Source: Clostridium sp. JN-9 (GTDB lineage: Bacteria; Bacillota; Clostridia; Clostridiales; Clostridiaceae). From it: a DNA stretch of 64,000 bases. Both the position numbers and the translations under genes were made by a program. Position 1 is the first letter of the stretch, and each line of letters begins with the position of its first letter. Under the pieces are notes generated by a model that did no database searches, was not told where the DNA came from, and saw nothing but the letters and a program-made list of their open reading frames with translations. Below, in pieces: positions 27,064 to 35,803 of the stretch. The stretch covers positions 2,666,001-2,730,000 of the forward strand of contig NZ_CP035280.1 in the NCBI RefSeq assembly GCF_004103695.1, read 5' to 3'.

Positions 27064-28353
27064 TTGGTTAACTCTATAGGATATAAAATTAAGGAGTTAC
27101 GTAAAGAGAAAAAGATATGTCAAGAAGATTTATGCTGCAGTATTTTAAGCAGAACTATTTTAAGTAAAATAGAAAATGGTAAAATGTTACCATCAATTAT
27201 ACAACTTGAACATATTTCTAATGTTTTAAATGTATCTATTGTGTACTTTTTTCAAGATTCCGTAGAAAAAGGATATCTTACTTATTCAAACTCAAGCATA
27301 ATTAATCCTTCCACATTAGAAACTTTATATAAGGAAAAAAAGTACATTGAAATAATAAAAATTGCAGATTCAAGTAACAATTCCGATATTAATAAAAACT
27401 TTTATATTGGAATGTCCTATTTCAATATGCAATTATATAATGACTCAGTAAAAAATTTAAAAGAATATATAAAGGCATATGCCAAGTTTTCTCATACAGA
27501 AAAGCATAATTATGCTGAAAATTGTACCTTTGCTTTCAATTCACTGTTTTACATTATGATGAAAAATTCCAATTATAATAAAGCTCTTAGTTATTTATAC
27601 CGTGCACAGCAGGTTATAATAGAAAATAAATTGATACATAGTAGAATATATTATATTATCGTAAACAACATAGGGGTCACCTATTGCTTAATGAAAGAGT
27701 ATAAAAAAGCAATTGACATTCTGGAAAAGTTCATTAACGATATAGATGATTTAGCATATATATCAATATTAGCAACCATTCATTTATCCTTAAATATTGC
27801 ATATTACAAAACAAATAACTTTGAAAAAGCTATTCATCACATTAAATTAGCTATTACTTTTTTTGATTATAGTGGAGAACATTTCGATGCAGGTGAATGT
27901 TATCTAAATTATATTAACTGCTTAAGACTATCCTCAAAATTTGAAGAAGCTTTATATCTAATTTCTAATCTAAAAGCCAAATATTACTGTGATAAATCTC
28001 TTATTAATCTTTTTCTGATCCAGCAAATGATTGTTTTTTTTAATATGGAAGACTACATTGATTTATCTAGAACCTTACAGGAAATAAGGTTTACCAAGCT
28101 TAGAAAGAAAAGTAAAATGGACTATTACCTTGTGGTAGGACATATGAAATTTTTGGAGAAGGATTTTAATTGTGCTTTTGATTATCTTAGCAGGTGTAAA
28201 ACCTATTTATTAGACAATAAATATTATTTAGACCTTAGTGTGATATGTAATGATTTATACAAAATCAATAATGATATAAGCTATTTAAATAAAAGTTCCT
28301 ATTATAGGGATTTATATAGGACCTGTCCATTTCCTAATATATTCATAGGATAA
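27064..28353 (+). CDS. RRNPP-type regulator: XRE helix-turn-helix plus TPR repeats
   Basis: The 429-residue protein has an N-terminal XRE HTH (IGYKIKELRKEKKICQEDLC.., ILSRTILSKIENGKMLPS, residues 5-60). An all-helical region follows, with repeated TPR-like units: NFYIGMSYFNMQLYNDSVKNLK, YYIIVNNIGVTYCLMKEYKKAIDILEKF, HLSLNIAYYKTNNFEKAIHHIKLA and AGECYLNYINCLRLSSKFEEALYLI. HTH plus C-terminal TPRs is the layout of PlcR/NprR/QssR-type receptors, which bind a re-imported oligopeptide and then change DNA binding. TTG start with GGAGG eight bases before it. It is divergent from the candidate peptide gene 213 bp away. Confidence 0.85.
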   Translation: MVNSIGYKIKELRKEKKICQEDLCCSILSRTILSKIENGKMLPSIIQLEHISNVLNVSIVYFFQDSVEKGYLTYSNSSIINPSTLETLYKEKKYIEIIKIADSSNNSDINKNFYIGMSYFNMQLYNDSVKNLKEYIKAYAKFSHTEKHNYAENCTFAFNSLFYIMMKNSNYNKALSYLYRAQQVIIENKLIHSRIYYIIVNNIGVTYCLMKEYKKAIDILEKFINDIDDLAYISILATIHLSLNIAYYKTNNFEKAIHHIKLAITFFDYSGEHFDAGECYLNYINCLRLSSKFEEALYLISNLKAKYYCDKSLINLFLIQQMIVFFNMEDYIDLSRTLQEIRFTKLRKKSKMDYYLVVGHMKFLEKDFNCAFDYLSRCKTYLLDNKYYLDLSVICNDLYKINNDISYLNKSSYYRDLYRTCPFPNIFIG

Positions 28354-28392
28354 TATATTCTTCAGCCAGAGTATAAAATTGCGTATAAAAAA

Positions 28393-28422
28393 ATGCTGTC
28401 AGAATAATTCATCTGGCAGCAT
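28393..28422 (-). terminator. terminator of rubrerythrin copy 2 (shared with the regulator)
   Basis: The stem ATGCTGTCAGA / TCTGGCAGCAT with one wobble pair is followed by T7 on the minus strand. It also lies 40 bp past the regulator's stop on the plus strand. Confidence 0.85.
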
Positions 28423-28472
28423 ACCCTTATATACCATTATTTATAGAAAGCAACTTTCTATATAGTTGAAAG

Positions 28473-29018
28473 TTATTTGAAATATCTATTTAATAAACCC
28501 TTAAATGCTCTTCCGTGTCTAGCTTCATCTTTGCACATTTCATGAACTGTATCATGAATTGCATCGTAATTTAATTTCTTAGCTAATGTTGCTAAATCCT
28601 TCTTACCCTGACATGCACCATGCTCAGCATTTACTCTCATTTCAAGGTTCTTCTTTGTGCTGTCTGTTAATACTTCTCCAAGCATTTCTGCAAATTTTGA
28701 TGCATGCTCTGCTTCTTCAAAGGCTATTCTCTTATAAGCTTCTGCCACTTCTGGATATCCTTCCCTGTCTGCCTGTCTGCTCATTGCTAAATACATTCCC
28801 ACCTCTGAGCATTCGCCAGTGAAGTTTGATCTCAATCCTTCTAAAACTTCTTTGTCAACACCTTTTGCAACTCCTACTTTGTGCTCATCTGCAAAGGTCA
28901 TTTCATCATCTTTCTTTTCTACAAATTTATCACTTGGAGCTCCGCACACAGGGCACTTCTCTGGTGCTTTCTCTCCTTCATAAACATAACCACATACTGA
29001 ACATACAAATTTTTTCAT
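28473..29018 (-). CDS. rbr: rubrerythrin, rubredoxin-first (reverse) type, copy 2
   Basis: This 181-residue protein is almost identical to copy 1: I see differences only at about residue 64 (Ser for Ala), 118 (Leu for Val) and the C-terminus (NRYFK for ERYFG). It has all the same rubredoxin cysteines and di-iron ligands. DNA identity extends through the ribosome site GGAGGAATTAAAA, then the upstream regions diverge. No equally good PerR-like palindrome is found upstream, so the two copies may be expressed differently. The copies are in the same orientation and about 5.6 kb apart, enclosing the signalling module. Confidence 0.95.
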   Translation of the reverse strand: MKKFVCSVCGYVYEGEKAPEKCPVCGAPSDKFVEKKDDEMTFADEHKVGVAKGVDKEVLEGLRSNFTGECSEVGMYLAMSRQADREGYPEVAEAYKRIAFEEAEHASKFAEMLGEVLTDSTKKNLEMRVNAEHGACQGKKDLATLAKKLNYDAIHDTVHEMCKDEARHGRAFKGLLNRYFK

Positions 29019-29106
29019 TTTTAATTCCTCCTAATTAATAAGTTTATCAACAATTATTATTATATAACACTTATTATGATTTATCAATAGTAATTATAAA
29101 ATATTT

Positions 29107-29868
29107 TTATTTTAGCTGCTTTCTGTCATTAAAAAATCTGCTATAGGATAAATAGCAGGCTAAAAATGATGCTATAGATGTAGTGGAAAGCATCATAAAT
29201 GTTACCATTATTTGAAATCTAATTGCCTGCAGAGGGGGTGTGCCTGCTATAATAAGACCTGACATCATTCCAGGAATAGCAACTATGCCCAGTGTTTTGG
29301 TAGAATCTATGGTTGGAAGCATTCCTGTTTTTATTGAATCCTTTATTATCTCTTTAGATGAAACCATAATATCTGCACCAAGTGCCAGCTTTGTTTCAAC
29401 TTCTTCTCTTTTGTTTTTAAACAGTGATATCATCTGCCTATAGCATAGTCCCAGTGCTACCATGGCATTACTAATTATCATACCTGATATTGGTATAACC
29501 TGGTTTGGAACATATTTAACGGCACCTGCAGATATTAATACTCCTAATGTTATAATAGTTCCTACTGTAATTGAGATAAAGGATATTAAAAATCCTTTTT
29601 CTATGCCCTTTCCTCTTTTTGCAGCATTGTATGCAGCATTAATGGTCATAAATAAAAGTAAAAATGTTGTAAATAATGGGTTTTTAAGTCCAAATATAAA
29701 GTCTAATACATAACCCAATATAACTAATTGGATAATTGCTCTAATTACTCCAATTACAATTTCTTTTTCAAGTTTAAGCTTTTGTGAATATGAAAATATC
29801 AGAGAAACTGCAACCAGTGAAGATGCAATTAAAAGGGACAATACACTTATATTTGCCGTATTAGCCAT
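29107..29868 (-). CDS. fetB: FetB-type metal-export ABC permease (UPF0014)
   Basis: This 253-residue membrane protein of the UPF0014 family has about seven helices. Conserved segments include VIRAIIQLVILGYVLDFIF, IPISGMIISNAMVALGLCYRQM, EVETKLALGAD and IKTGMLPTIDSTKTLGIVAIPGMMSGLIIAGTPPLQAIRFQIMVTFM, all characteristic of FetB/YbbM. With FetA it is linked to iron export and oxidative-stress tolerance. The ATG overlaps the end of fetA (8-nt overlap) with ribosome site AGGTGATAG. Its position next to rubrerythrin suits an oxidative-stress role. Confidence 0.88.
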   Translation of the reverse strand: MANTANISVLSLLIASSLVAVSLIFSYSQKLKLEKEIVIGVIRAIIQLVILGYVLDFIFGLKNPLFTTFLLLFMTINAAYNAAKRGKGIEKGFLISFISITVGTIITLGVLISAGAVKYVPNQVIPISGMIISNAMVALGLCYRQMISLFKNKREEVETKLALGADIMVSSKEIIKDSIKTGMLPTIDSTKTLGIVAIPGMMSGLIIAGTPPLQAIRFQIMVTFMMLSTTSIASFLACYLSYSRFFNDRKQLK

Positions 29869-30511
29869 TATCTATCACCTCCAAAGATTTTATTTCTCCA
29901 GCTTCTATGGTAAGAAGCTTATTTGCATTTTTTTTACTTTGCTCCAAGTTATGTGTTACCCATAAAATAGTAATACCATCCTTATTTAATTTTTTAACTA
30001 CTTCTTCTACTATTTGTGTATTTTCAGCATCCAATGCAGATGTAACTTCATCTAGGAGCAATATTTCGGGTTTGCACAGCAATGTCCTTATCAGTGATAT
30101 TCTCTGCTTTTCCCCTCCTGATAAATTTTTATTTTCCTTATTTAAAATTTCTTCATCTAAATTGAACATTTCCAGATATTTTGAAATAAGCTTCTTATCA
30201 GGCACTATGTTTCTTATATTGAACGGAAATGTAAGGTTATTTATTACCTTATCTCCAAACAGGTATGGAGTCTGAAAACAATATGCTACCTGCTTTCTAT
30301 ATTCCATTGGACTGTAATCCGTAATATTTTTATCTTTGTAAATTATATCCCCACTGCTGCTGCTTATAAGGTTGCTGCATAGCTTTAGCAAAGTACTTTT
30401 GCCGCTGCCCGATGGTCCTATTATTGAAAAATAATCACCATTATTAATATCTAAATTAATATTCTTTAGTATATCTTTATAATAAATTGAATTAAGCTTA
30501 AGTAAAGTCAT
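29861..30511 (-). CDS. fetA: FetA-type ABC transporter ATP-binding protein
   Basis: The 216-residue ATPase has Walker [11 protein letters not shown]-loop YCFQTPYLFGD, signature LSGGEKQRISLIRTLL, Walker B ILLLDEVTSALD and switch histidine VTHNLEQ. It partners the overlapping FetB-like permease. I use the ATG at 30511 (MTLLKLN) because GGAGG lies five bases before it; the longer start at 30523 would overlap that site. The aldo/keto reductase gene ends 17 bp upstream, so the three genes may form one operon. Confidence 0.87.
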   Translation of the reverse strand: MTLLKLNSIYYKDILKNINLDINNGDYFSIIGPSGSGKSTLLKLCSNLISSSSGDIIYKDKNITDYSPMEYRKQVAYCFQTPYLFGDKVINNLTFPFNIRNIVPDKKLISKYLEMFNLDEEILNKENKNLSGGEKQRISLIRTLLCKPEILLLDEVTSALDAENTQIVEEVVKKLNKDGITILWVTHNLEQSKKNANKLLTIEAGEIKSLEVIDNG

Positions 30512-30528
30512 GTTATCCTCCATTTCAG

Positions 30529-31665
30529 TTACTGCCTGCCTAAAGTCTTATTAACTTCCTTCAGCAGACTTCTTATAGGCAAATGCTGAGGACATGCCTT
30601 TTCGCATTTACCGCACTCTATACATGCTGATGCCCTAAGGCCTTTATCCAGAGAATTATATTGTTTTGAATAGGTCTCTAAGTCATCATACATACTTGAA
30701 AAATTATATAAAGAAAAGTTTTTAGGTATATTTACACCTGCTGTACATGGCATGCAGTATTCGCAGGCTGTGCATCCTACTTTCATTTTCTTTTTTAACA
30801 TTTGTTTAGCATTTTCAATAGTTTTAAGTTCCTTATCACTTAAAGAACCAGCTTCTACAGTATCTGCTGTATCAATATTTTCTTTTATCTGATTAATATC
30901 ATTCATACCGCTTAGTATTACAGAAACCTCAGGCTGATTTAATATCCAGCTTAATGCCCACTGAGCAGGTGATTTTGTATCATCACAGCTTTTAAACACA
31001 TCCATGATTTCCTTTGCAGGGGTTTTTGCTAAAAGCCCTCCTCTTAGAGGTTCCATTATAACCACGCCAAGCCCTTTTGAAGCTGCATATTTTAATCCTT
31101 CTTTTCCTGCCTGATAATTCTCATCTAATATATTGTACTGTATCTGACAAAAATCCCATGGATATAAATCCACAATATCTTTAAATACACTTAATTTATC
31201 ATGAAAAGAAAAACCTACATATTTAATTTTACCCTGTTGTACCTTTTCATTTAAAAAATCTAGTACACCTAATTTTACTACCTTATTAATTCTTTCCTTA
31301 CTTAATGCATGTAACAAATATAAATCTACATATTCCGTATCAAGTTTTTTAAGCTGCTCATTAAAATATTTATCAAAATCCTCATACTTTTCCATAAGCC
31401 ATACCGGCATTTTAGTGGCTAACCTGACTTTTCCCCTATAACCATCCTTAAGTGCCTTTCCTACAAGCACTTCACTCATACCATTATGATAAGGATAAGC
31501 TGTGTCAATGTAATTAATACCATTATCAATTCCATATCTTATAAGCTTTATGGAATTTTCCTCATCTATTTTTCCATGGTCACCATCTATAACAGGCAGT
31601 CTCATGCATCCAAATCCAAGAGCTGATGTGACAAAATCAGTTTTCCCAAACTTTCTATACTTCAC
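30529..31665 (-). CDS. aldo/keto reductase with C-terminal 4Fe-4S ferredoxin domain
   Basis: The protein of about 378 residues begins VKYRKFGKTDFVTSALGFGCMRLP. It has the AKR catalytic set (DTAYPYHNGMSEVLVGKAL, ATKMPVW, DLYLLHAL) in an NAD(P)H-binding TIM barrel. The C-terminal part carries cysteine motifs VGCTACEYCMPC and ACIECGKCEKACPQH, a ferredoxin-like 4Fe-4S region. This fusion is common in anaerobes; the physiological substrate is unknown. GTG start at 31665 behind AAAGGGG; the longer frame to 31713 adds an unconserved lysine-rich start. Confidence 0.9.
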   Translation of the reverse strand: MKYRKFGKTDFVTSALGFGCMRLPVIDGDHGKIDEENSIKLIRYGIDNGINYIDTAYPYHNGMSEVLVGKALKDGYRGKVRLATKMPVWLMEKYEDFDKYFNEQLKKLDTEYVDLYLLHALSKERINKVVKLGVLDFLNEKVQQGKIKYVGFSFHDKLSVFKDIVDLYPWDFCQIQYNILDENYQAGKEGLKYAASKGLGVVIMEPLRGGLLAKTPAKEIMDVFKSCDDTKSPAQWALSWILNQPEVSVILSGMNDINQIKENIDTADTVEAGSLSDKELKTIENAKQMLKKKMKVGCTACEYCMPCTAGVNIPKNFSLYNFSSMYDDLETYSKQYNSLDKGLRASACIECGKCEKACPQHLPIRSLLKEVNKTLGRQ

Positions 31666-31834
31666 TTTTTTTATTCCCCTTTCGCATTTTTTTATAATAA
31701 TATTATTACACATAAAAGAATAGTTGTTTATAGTTTATATTATATTGTATAATTTAATTAAGTTCAAAATACTGGTAATTACCTTAATCCATTTAGCAAA
31801 GGTCTTAATATAACCTTAATAGGATGGTGATTTT

Positions 31835-33505
31835 TTGATAAATAATGATATAATTTTTGAGCTTCTTGAACAAATGTCAATAATAGCAGTTGCTGCTTAT
31901 ATTTTCAGCCAGACGAGAATATTTAATAACCTTCTTAAAGAAAAAACTAACATAAGTGACAGACTAATTATGATATCATATTTTAGTATTCTTTCTATAG
32001 TTGGCACCTATATGGGTATCAAAGTTGAGCCTAAGGCATTTGCAAATATAAGACCTATAGGCGTAATAATGGCAGGCTATATGGGCGGCCCAATTGTAGG
32101 AACAATTGTGGGCCTCATAGCCGGGATCAATAGATATTCCCTAGAGGGTATTACTGCATTCTCCTGCAGTTTTGCTGCCATAATTGAAGGTTTAGTAGGA
32201 GCATTAGGTAGAAAATATACTAAAAATAATATCTTTAATATAAAGATTGGCATAATTATTGGGTTAATAGCTGAAATATGCCATATGATTATCATATTAA
32301 TTTTTTCCAGACCTTTCAGTGATGCAGTAACCATTGTAAAATTAGTTTCTATCCCTATGATAATTGCAAATACTCTTGGAGTAGTGCTATTTTTAAATAT
32401 TATAGAAAACACCACTGAGAATTTTAACAAACAGGAATCACTAAATTTTGAAAAAGCATTAAATATAGCTAACAATACAATTTATAATATGAGAAAAGGA
32501 TTAAACAAAAATACCGCAAATAAGGTTTTAAAGTCAATTTATAAAAACATAGATATAAATACAATTTTTTTATTTGATGAAAATAGATTACTTTCTTATT
32601 TCGGTCATAAATATAATTATAACATGCTCCTTGAAAAAATATCAGTTTATTCCAAATCTATTAATAATTTTAACATATTATTAAATGAAAATAATAAAAC
32701 TATAACTTTTTATTGTACTACCATTTCAGGTGCAGATAATAAAGCAGTACTTGGAGTTCAGTTGTCTGGCACAACTTATATTGACAAATACACTGTGAGG
32801 CTTATGAATAAAATAAGTGATCTTCTTTCCAGTCAGCTTGATGTTTACAGATTAAATGAATTAGCAAAAAAAGTTTCTTCAGCTCAGTACAGTGCATTAA
32901 AGTCGCAGATTCATCCGCATTTCCTATTTAATGCATTAAATACCATTGCTTCATTTTGCAGGATAAACCCTGTCACAGCCAGGGACTTAATTATAAGCTT
33001 ATCAAATTATTTCAGAAAAACATTGTATCAAACAGAGGATTTCACATCCATAGGAGATGACTTGGAATTAATACATTCATACTTTTCCATAGAAAAAGCA
33101 AGGTATGGAGATAAATTAAATATGCATATTGATATACCAAAGGAATTATATAATTTAAGAATTCCGGTTTTTATTCTTCAGCCAATTATTGAAAACTCAG
33201 TAAAACATGGTATTTCACAAAAACCTGATGGAGGAAGTATTTATTTATGGGCTAAATGTATAAAAGATGACCTTATATTTATTATTAAGGACTCAGGAGT
33301 TGGTATGAATGTTGATGAAGTATTTAAAAGAGATTCCAATTCAATTGGTTTAAGGAACATTCAGGAAAGATTAAAAATGTTGTATGGTGCAAAATACAGC
33401 TTTAATATTAAAAGCTTTATTAATGAAGGTACTTCTATAGTTATCAAAATCCCAAAGGAGGCATATAATTATGAACAGCTTAACTGCAGTAATAATAGAA
33501 GATGA
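31835..33505 (+). CDS. LytS-family sensor histidine kinase
   Basis: The 556-residue membrane kinase has the five-helix LytS sensor (5TM-5TMR_LYT; residues 1-195, with GTYMGIKVEPKAFANIRPIGVIMAGYMGGPIVG), a GAF-like segment (about 215-330) and a His_kinase domain. The phosphorylated histidine is in QIHPHFLFNALNTI and the ATP-binding N box is PIIENSVKHGI, with G box DSGVGM. TTG start behind AGGATGGTGA. The response-regulator gene overlaps its end by 35 nt. Kinases of this type sense extracellular pyruvate or the energy state (BtsS/YpdA/LytS). Confidence 0.92.
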   Translation: MINNDIIFELLEQMSIIAVAAYIFSQTRIFNNLLKEKTNISDRLIMISYFSILSIVGTYMGIKVEPKAFANIRPIGVIMAGYMGGPIVGTIVGLIAGINRYSLEGITAFSCSFAAIIEGLVGALGRKYTKNNIFNIKIGIIIGLIAEICHMIIILIFSRPFSDAVTIVKLVSIPMIIANTLGVVLFLNIIENTTENFNKQESLNFEKALNIANNTIYNMRKGLNKNTANKVLKSIYKNIDINTIFLFDENRLLSYFGHKYNYNMLLEKISVYSKSINNFNILLNENNKTITFYCTTISGADNKAVLGVQLSGTTYIDKYTVRLMNKISDLLSSQLDVYRLNELAKKVSSAQYSALKSQIHPHFLFNALNTIASFCRINPVTARDLIISLSNYFRKTLYQTEDFTSIGDDLELIHSYFSIEKARYGDKLNMHIDIPKELYNLRIPVFILQPIIENSVKHGISQKPDGGSIYLWAKCIKDDLIFIIKDSGVGMNVDEVFKRDSNSIGLRNIQERLKMLYGAKYSFNIKSFINEGTSIVIKIPKEAYNYEQLNCSNNRR

Positions 33506-34175
33506 AATTATTTCCGCCAGTGAGCTTGAATACATATTACACAAATTTCCATCAATTATAGTAAAGGGCTTGGCTTATAATTGTACAGATGGATATAAAC
33601 TTATAAATAAGATAAGGCCTGATGTTGTATTTACAGACATTAATATGCCGAAATGTTCAGGCATAGAATTAGCAGAAAAAATAAAATTTTATTATAAAAA
33701 TACTTATATTGTATTTGTAACTGCTTATAATGAATATGCAGTAAAGGCCTTTGAAATTGGAGCTGCAGATTATATTTTAAAGCCTTATGATGAAAAAAGA
33801 ATTCAGATTACAATTGAAAGATTACTTTCAGGTGCGGTTAGAGAAAAAAAGTGCGATAAATTATGTGCATTAAGCCATGGCAAAACAATGCTTATCAATA
33901 TAAATGAAGTTTATTACTGCTTTGCTGAAAATGAAAAAAACTATATAAAAACAAAAAATAAAAAATATATCACAAACAATACACTTAGTGAAATTGAAGC
34001 TAAAACTAATTTTTTCAGATGTCATAAAAGCTTTCTGGTGAACATAGATAATGTGAAAGAGCTGTTTCCATGGTTTAATGGAACATATAAGTTAATAATG
34101 AAAGATGATGAATCCTCAGAAATTACTGTAAGCAGAAATAATGTAAAAAAGTTGAAAGAATTATTAGAATTATAA
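33471..34175 (+). CDS. LytTR-family response regulator
   Basis: The 234-residue regulator has an N-terminal receiver domain (acidic IIEDE near residues 8-12, phospho-acceptor Asp in VVFTDINMPKCSG, VTAYNEYAVKAF, LKPYDEKR) and a C-terminal LytTR DNA-binding domain (NEVYYCFAENEKNYIKT, FFRCHKSFLVNIDNVKEL). The ATG and its AGGAGG site lie inside the kinase gene, so translation is coupled. The next gene, 139 bp downstream, is a CstA-family transporter, and phased repeats that fit LytTR binding lie in that gap. Confidence 0.93.
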   Translation: MNSLTAVIIEDEIISASELEYILHKFPSIIVKGLAYNCTDGYKLINKIRPDVVFTDINMPKCSGIELAEKIKFYYKNTYIVFVTAYNEYAVKAFEIGAADYILKPYDEKRIQITIERLLSGAVREKKCDKLCALSHGKTMLININEVYYCFAENEKNYIKTKNKKYITNNTLSEIEAKTNFFRCHKSFLVNIDNVKELFPWFNGTYKLIMKDDESSEITVSRNNVKKLKELLEL

Positions 34176-34197
34176 CTCAATTCTAACAATTGGTAAC

Positions 34198-34255
34198 TTT
34201 CACCTATTGAATAATGCACTTCACCCTCTGAATATGTTATTGTAACCCTATTCAA
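34198..34255. promoter_or_regulatory. three phased direct repeats upstream of cstA (LytTR-site candidates)
   Basis: TTTCACCTATTGAAT (34198-34212), CTTCACCCTCTGAAT (34219-34233) and TAACCCTATTCAAT (34243-34256) repeat at offsets of 21 and 22 bp, two helical turns. LytTR regulators bind tandem direct repeats of about 9-12 bp spaced by whole helical turns. They lie just after the response-regulator gene and before cstA, so they are good candidates for its operator. Confidence 0.62.
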
Positions 34256-34314
34256 TTGAGCAGTAACAACCTTTTTGTTAATATTTAATTATAAAGAACA
34301 TAGGGGGTATACTA

Positions 34315-35751
34315 ATGTATTCATTTTTAGGTGGTATTATTGTACTTTTACTTGGTTACTTTGTTTATTCAAAAGTCATTGAAAAATTAATGGATGTCAG
34401 GGGCGATAGGGAAACACCTGCATACAAACTGCAGGACGGGGTGGATTATGTTCCAATGCCAACCTGGAAGGTGTTTCTTATACAATTATTAAACATTGCA
34501 GGTCTTGGTCCTATATTTGGAGCACTGCAGGGTGCATTATTCGGGCCTGTGGCTTTTCTTTGGGTTGCCTTTGGCAGCGTTTTTGCAGGAGGAGTACACG
34601 ATTTTACTTCTGGAGTTATATCAATAAAACATAACGGTGCTAGTTTATCAGAAATACAAGGCATATACTTAGGCAAAAAGATACAAGCTGTCATGCGTAT
34701 TTTTACCATTGTATTATTAATCTTAGTAGGTGTAGTTTTTGTAACGGGGCCTGCAAAGCTTTTGGCAGCGTTGACTCCTGATAAATTTAACACAGCCTTT
34801 TGGGTAGCAGTTGTATTTGTTTATTACTTCTTAGCCACAATTCTTCCTATAGATGTTTTAATAGGCAATTTATATCCTGTATTTGGTGTTTGTCTTGTTA
34901 TTATGGCATTAGGAGTTGGGGGAGGAATAATCTTTGAAGGATACCGCATACCTGAAATCACACTTACAAATCTGCATCCTTCACATATTGCTGTATGGCC
35001 AATGATGTTTATAACCATAGCCTGCGGTGCTATCTCAGGTTTTCATGCTACTCAGTCTCCTTTAATGGCAAGATGTATAAAAAATGAAATGTATTCAAGA
35101 AAAGTTTTTTATGGTGCTATGATTGCAGAGGGATTAATTGCACTTGTATGGGTTGCAGCTGGTATATCTTTCTACAATGGAGTTCCTCAATTAGGAGCAG
35201 TATTAACAAAGAGCGGTCCTGGAGGAGCAGTTCTGGAAATTACTAAGACTCTTTTAGGTCCTATTGGCGGAGTCCTTGCAATGTTAGGAGTTATTGCATG
35301 TCCTATTACTTCCGGGGATACGGCTTTTAGAGGTGCCAGAATAATGATTGCAGACATAATTCATTATAAACAGGATAAAGTTAAAAAGAGATTACTTCTT
35401 GCACTTCCAATGTTTGCAGTAGGAATTGCACTTACATTTATTAACTTCGATATTATCTGGAGATACTTTGCATGGGCAAACCAGACACTTGCAATGGTAA
35501 CTTTGTGGGCAGTTTCTGTTTATCTTGTTAAATATAAAAAGAATCACTGGTTTACTACAGCTCCTGCAGTATTTATGTCAGCTGTATGCACAAGTTATAT
35601 TTTCCAGGCTAAGGAGGGCTTTGGACTTCCTGCTGTGTTCTCAAATTCAGTTGGTATATTAGTAGCTATAGGTTTACTTGGAATATTCCTGGCAAAGGCT
35701 AAATCATTTTCTGAAACGATTCCAAGTATAGATAATTCAATGAATGTATAA
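34315..35751 (+). CDS. cstA: CstA-family carbon starvation / pyruvate carrier
   Basis: The 478-residue membrane protein has the CstA signature at its start (GDRETPAYKLQDGVDYVPMPTWKVFLIQLLNIAGLGPIFGALQG) and many membrane helices. It is the shorter Gram-positive type rather than the about 700-residue E. coli type. The family includes pyruvate/H+ symporters (BtsT, CstA) and has been linked to peptide uptake. Position after a LytS/LytTR pair parallels the BtsSR-btsT pyruvate circuit in enterobacteria. Ribosome site AGGGGGTATACTA before ATG. Confidence 0.92.
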   Translation: MYSFLGGIIVLLLGYFVYSKVIEKLMDVRGDRETPAYKLQDGVDYVPMPTWKVFLIQLLNIAGLGPIFGALQGALFGPVAFLWVAFGSVFAGGVHDFTSGVISIKHNGASLSEIQGIYLGKKIQAVMRIFTIVLLILVGVVFVTGPAKLLAALTPDKFNTAFWVAVVFVYYFLATILPIDVLIGNLYPVFGVCLVIMALGVGGGIIFEGYRIPEITLTNLHPSHIAVWPMMFITIACGAISGFHATQSPLMARCIKNEMYSRKVFYGAMIAEGLIALVWVAAGISFYNGVPQLGAVLTKSGPGGAVLEITKTLLGPIGGVLAMLGVIACPITSGDTAFRGARIMIADIIHYKQDKVKKRLLLALPMFAVGIALTFINFDIIWRYFAWANQTLAMVTLWAVSVYLVKYKKNHWFTTAPAVFMSAVCTSYIFQAKEGFGLPAVFSNSVGILVAIGLLGIFLAKAKSFSETIPSIDNSMNV

Positions 35752-35762
35752 AAATTAAATGC

Positions 35763-35796
35763 AGGCTGGCCAGATTTTAAAAAGGTCAGCCTTTTA
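35763..35796. terminator. bidirectional terminator between cstA and addB
   Basis: The stem AGGCTGGCC / GGTCAGCCT with one G-T pair and a 12-nt loop is followed by TTTT on the plus strand. It ends cstA and lies 8 bp from the addB stop codon on the other strand. Confidence 0.8.
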
Positions 35797-35803
35797 TATT
35801 GTA

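Noticed and set aside
29041-29095. PerR box upstream of the second rubrerythrin gene
   Set aside because: The best match (TTATTATGATTTATC) agrees at only 9 of 14 positions, no better than chance in this AT-rich DNA.
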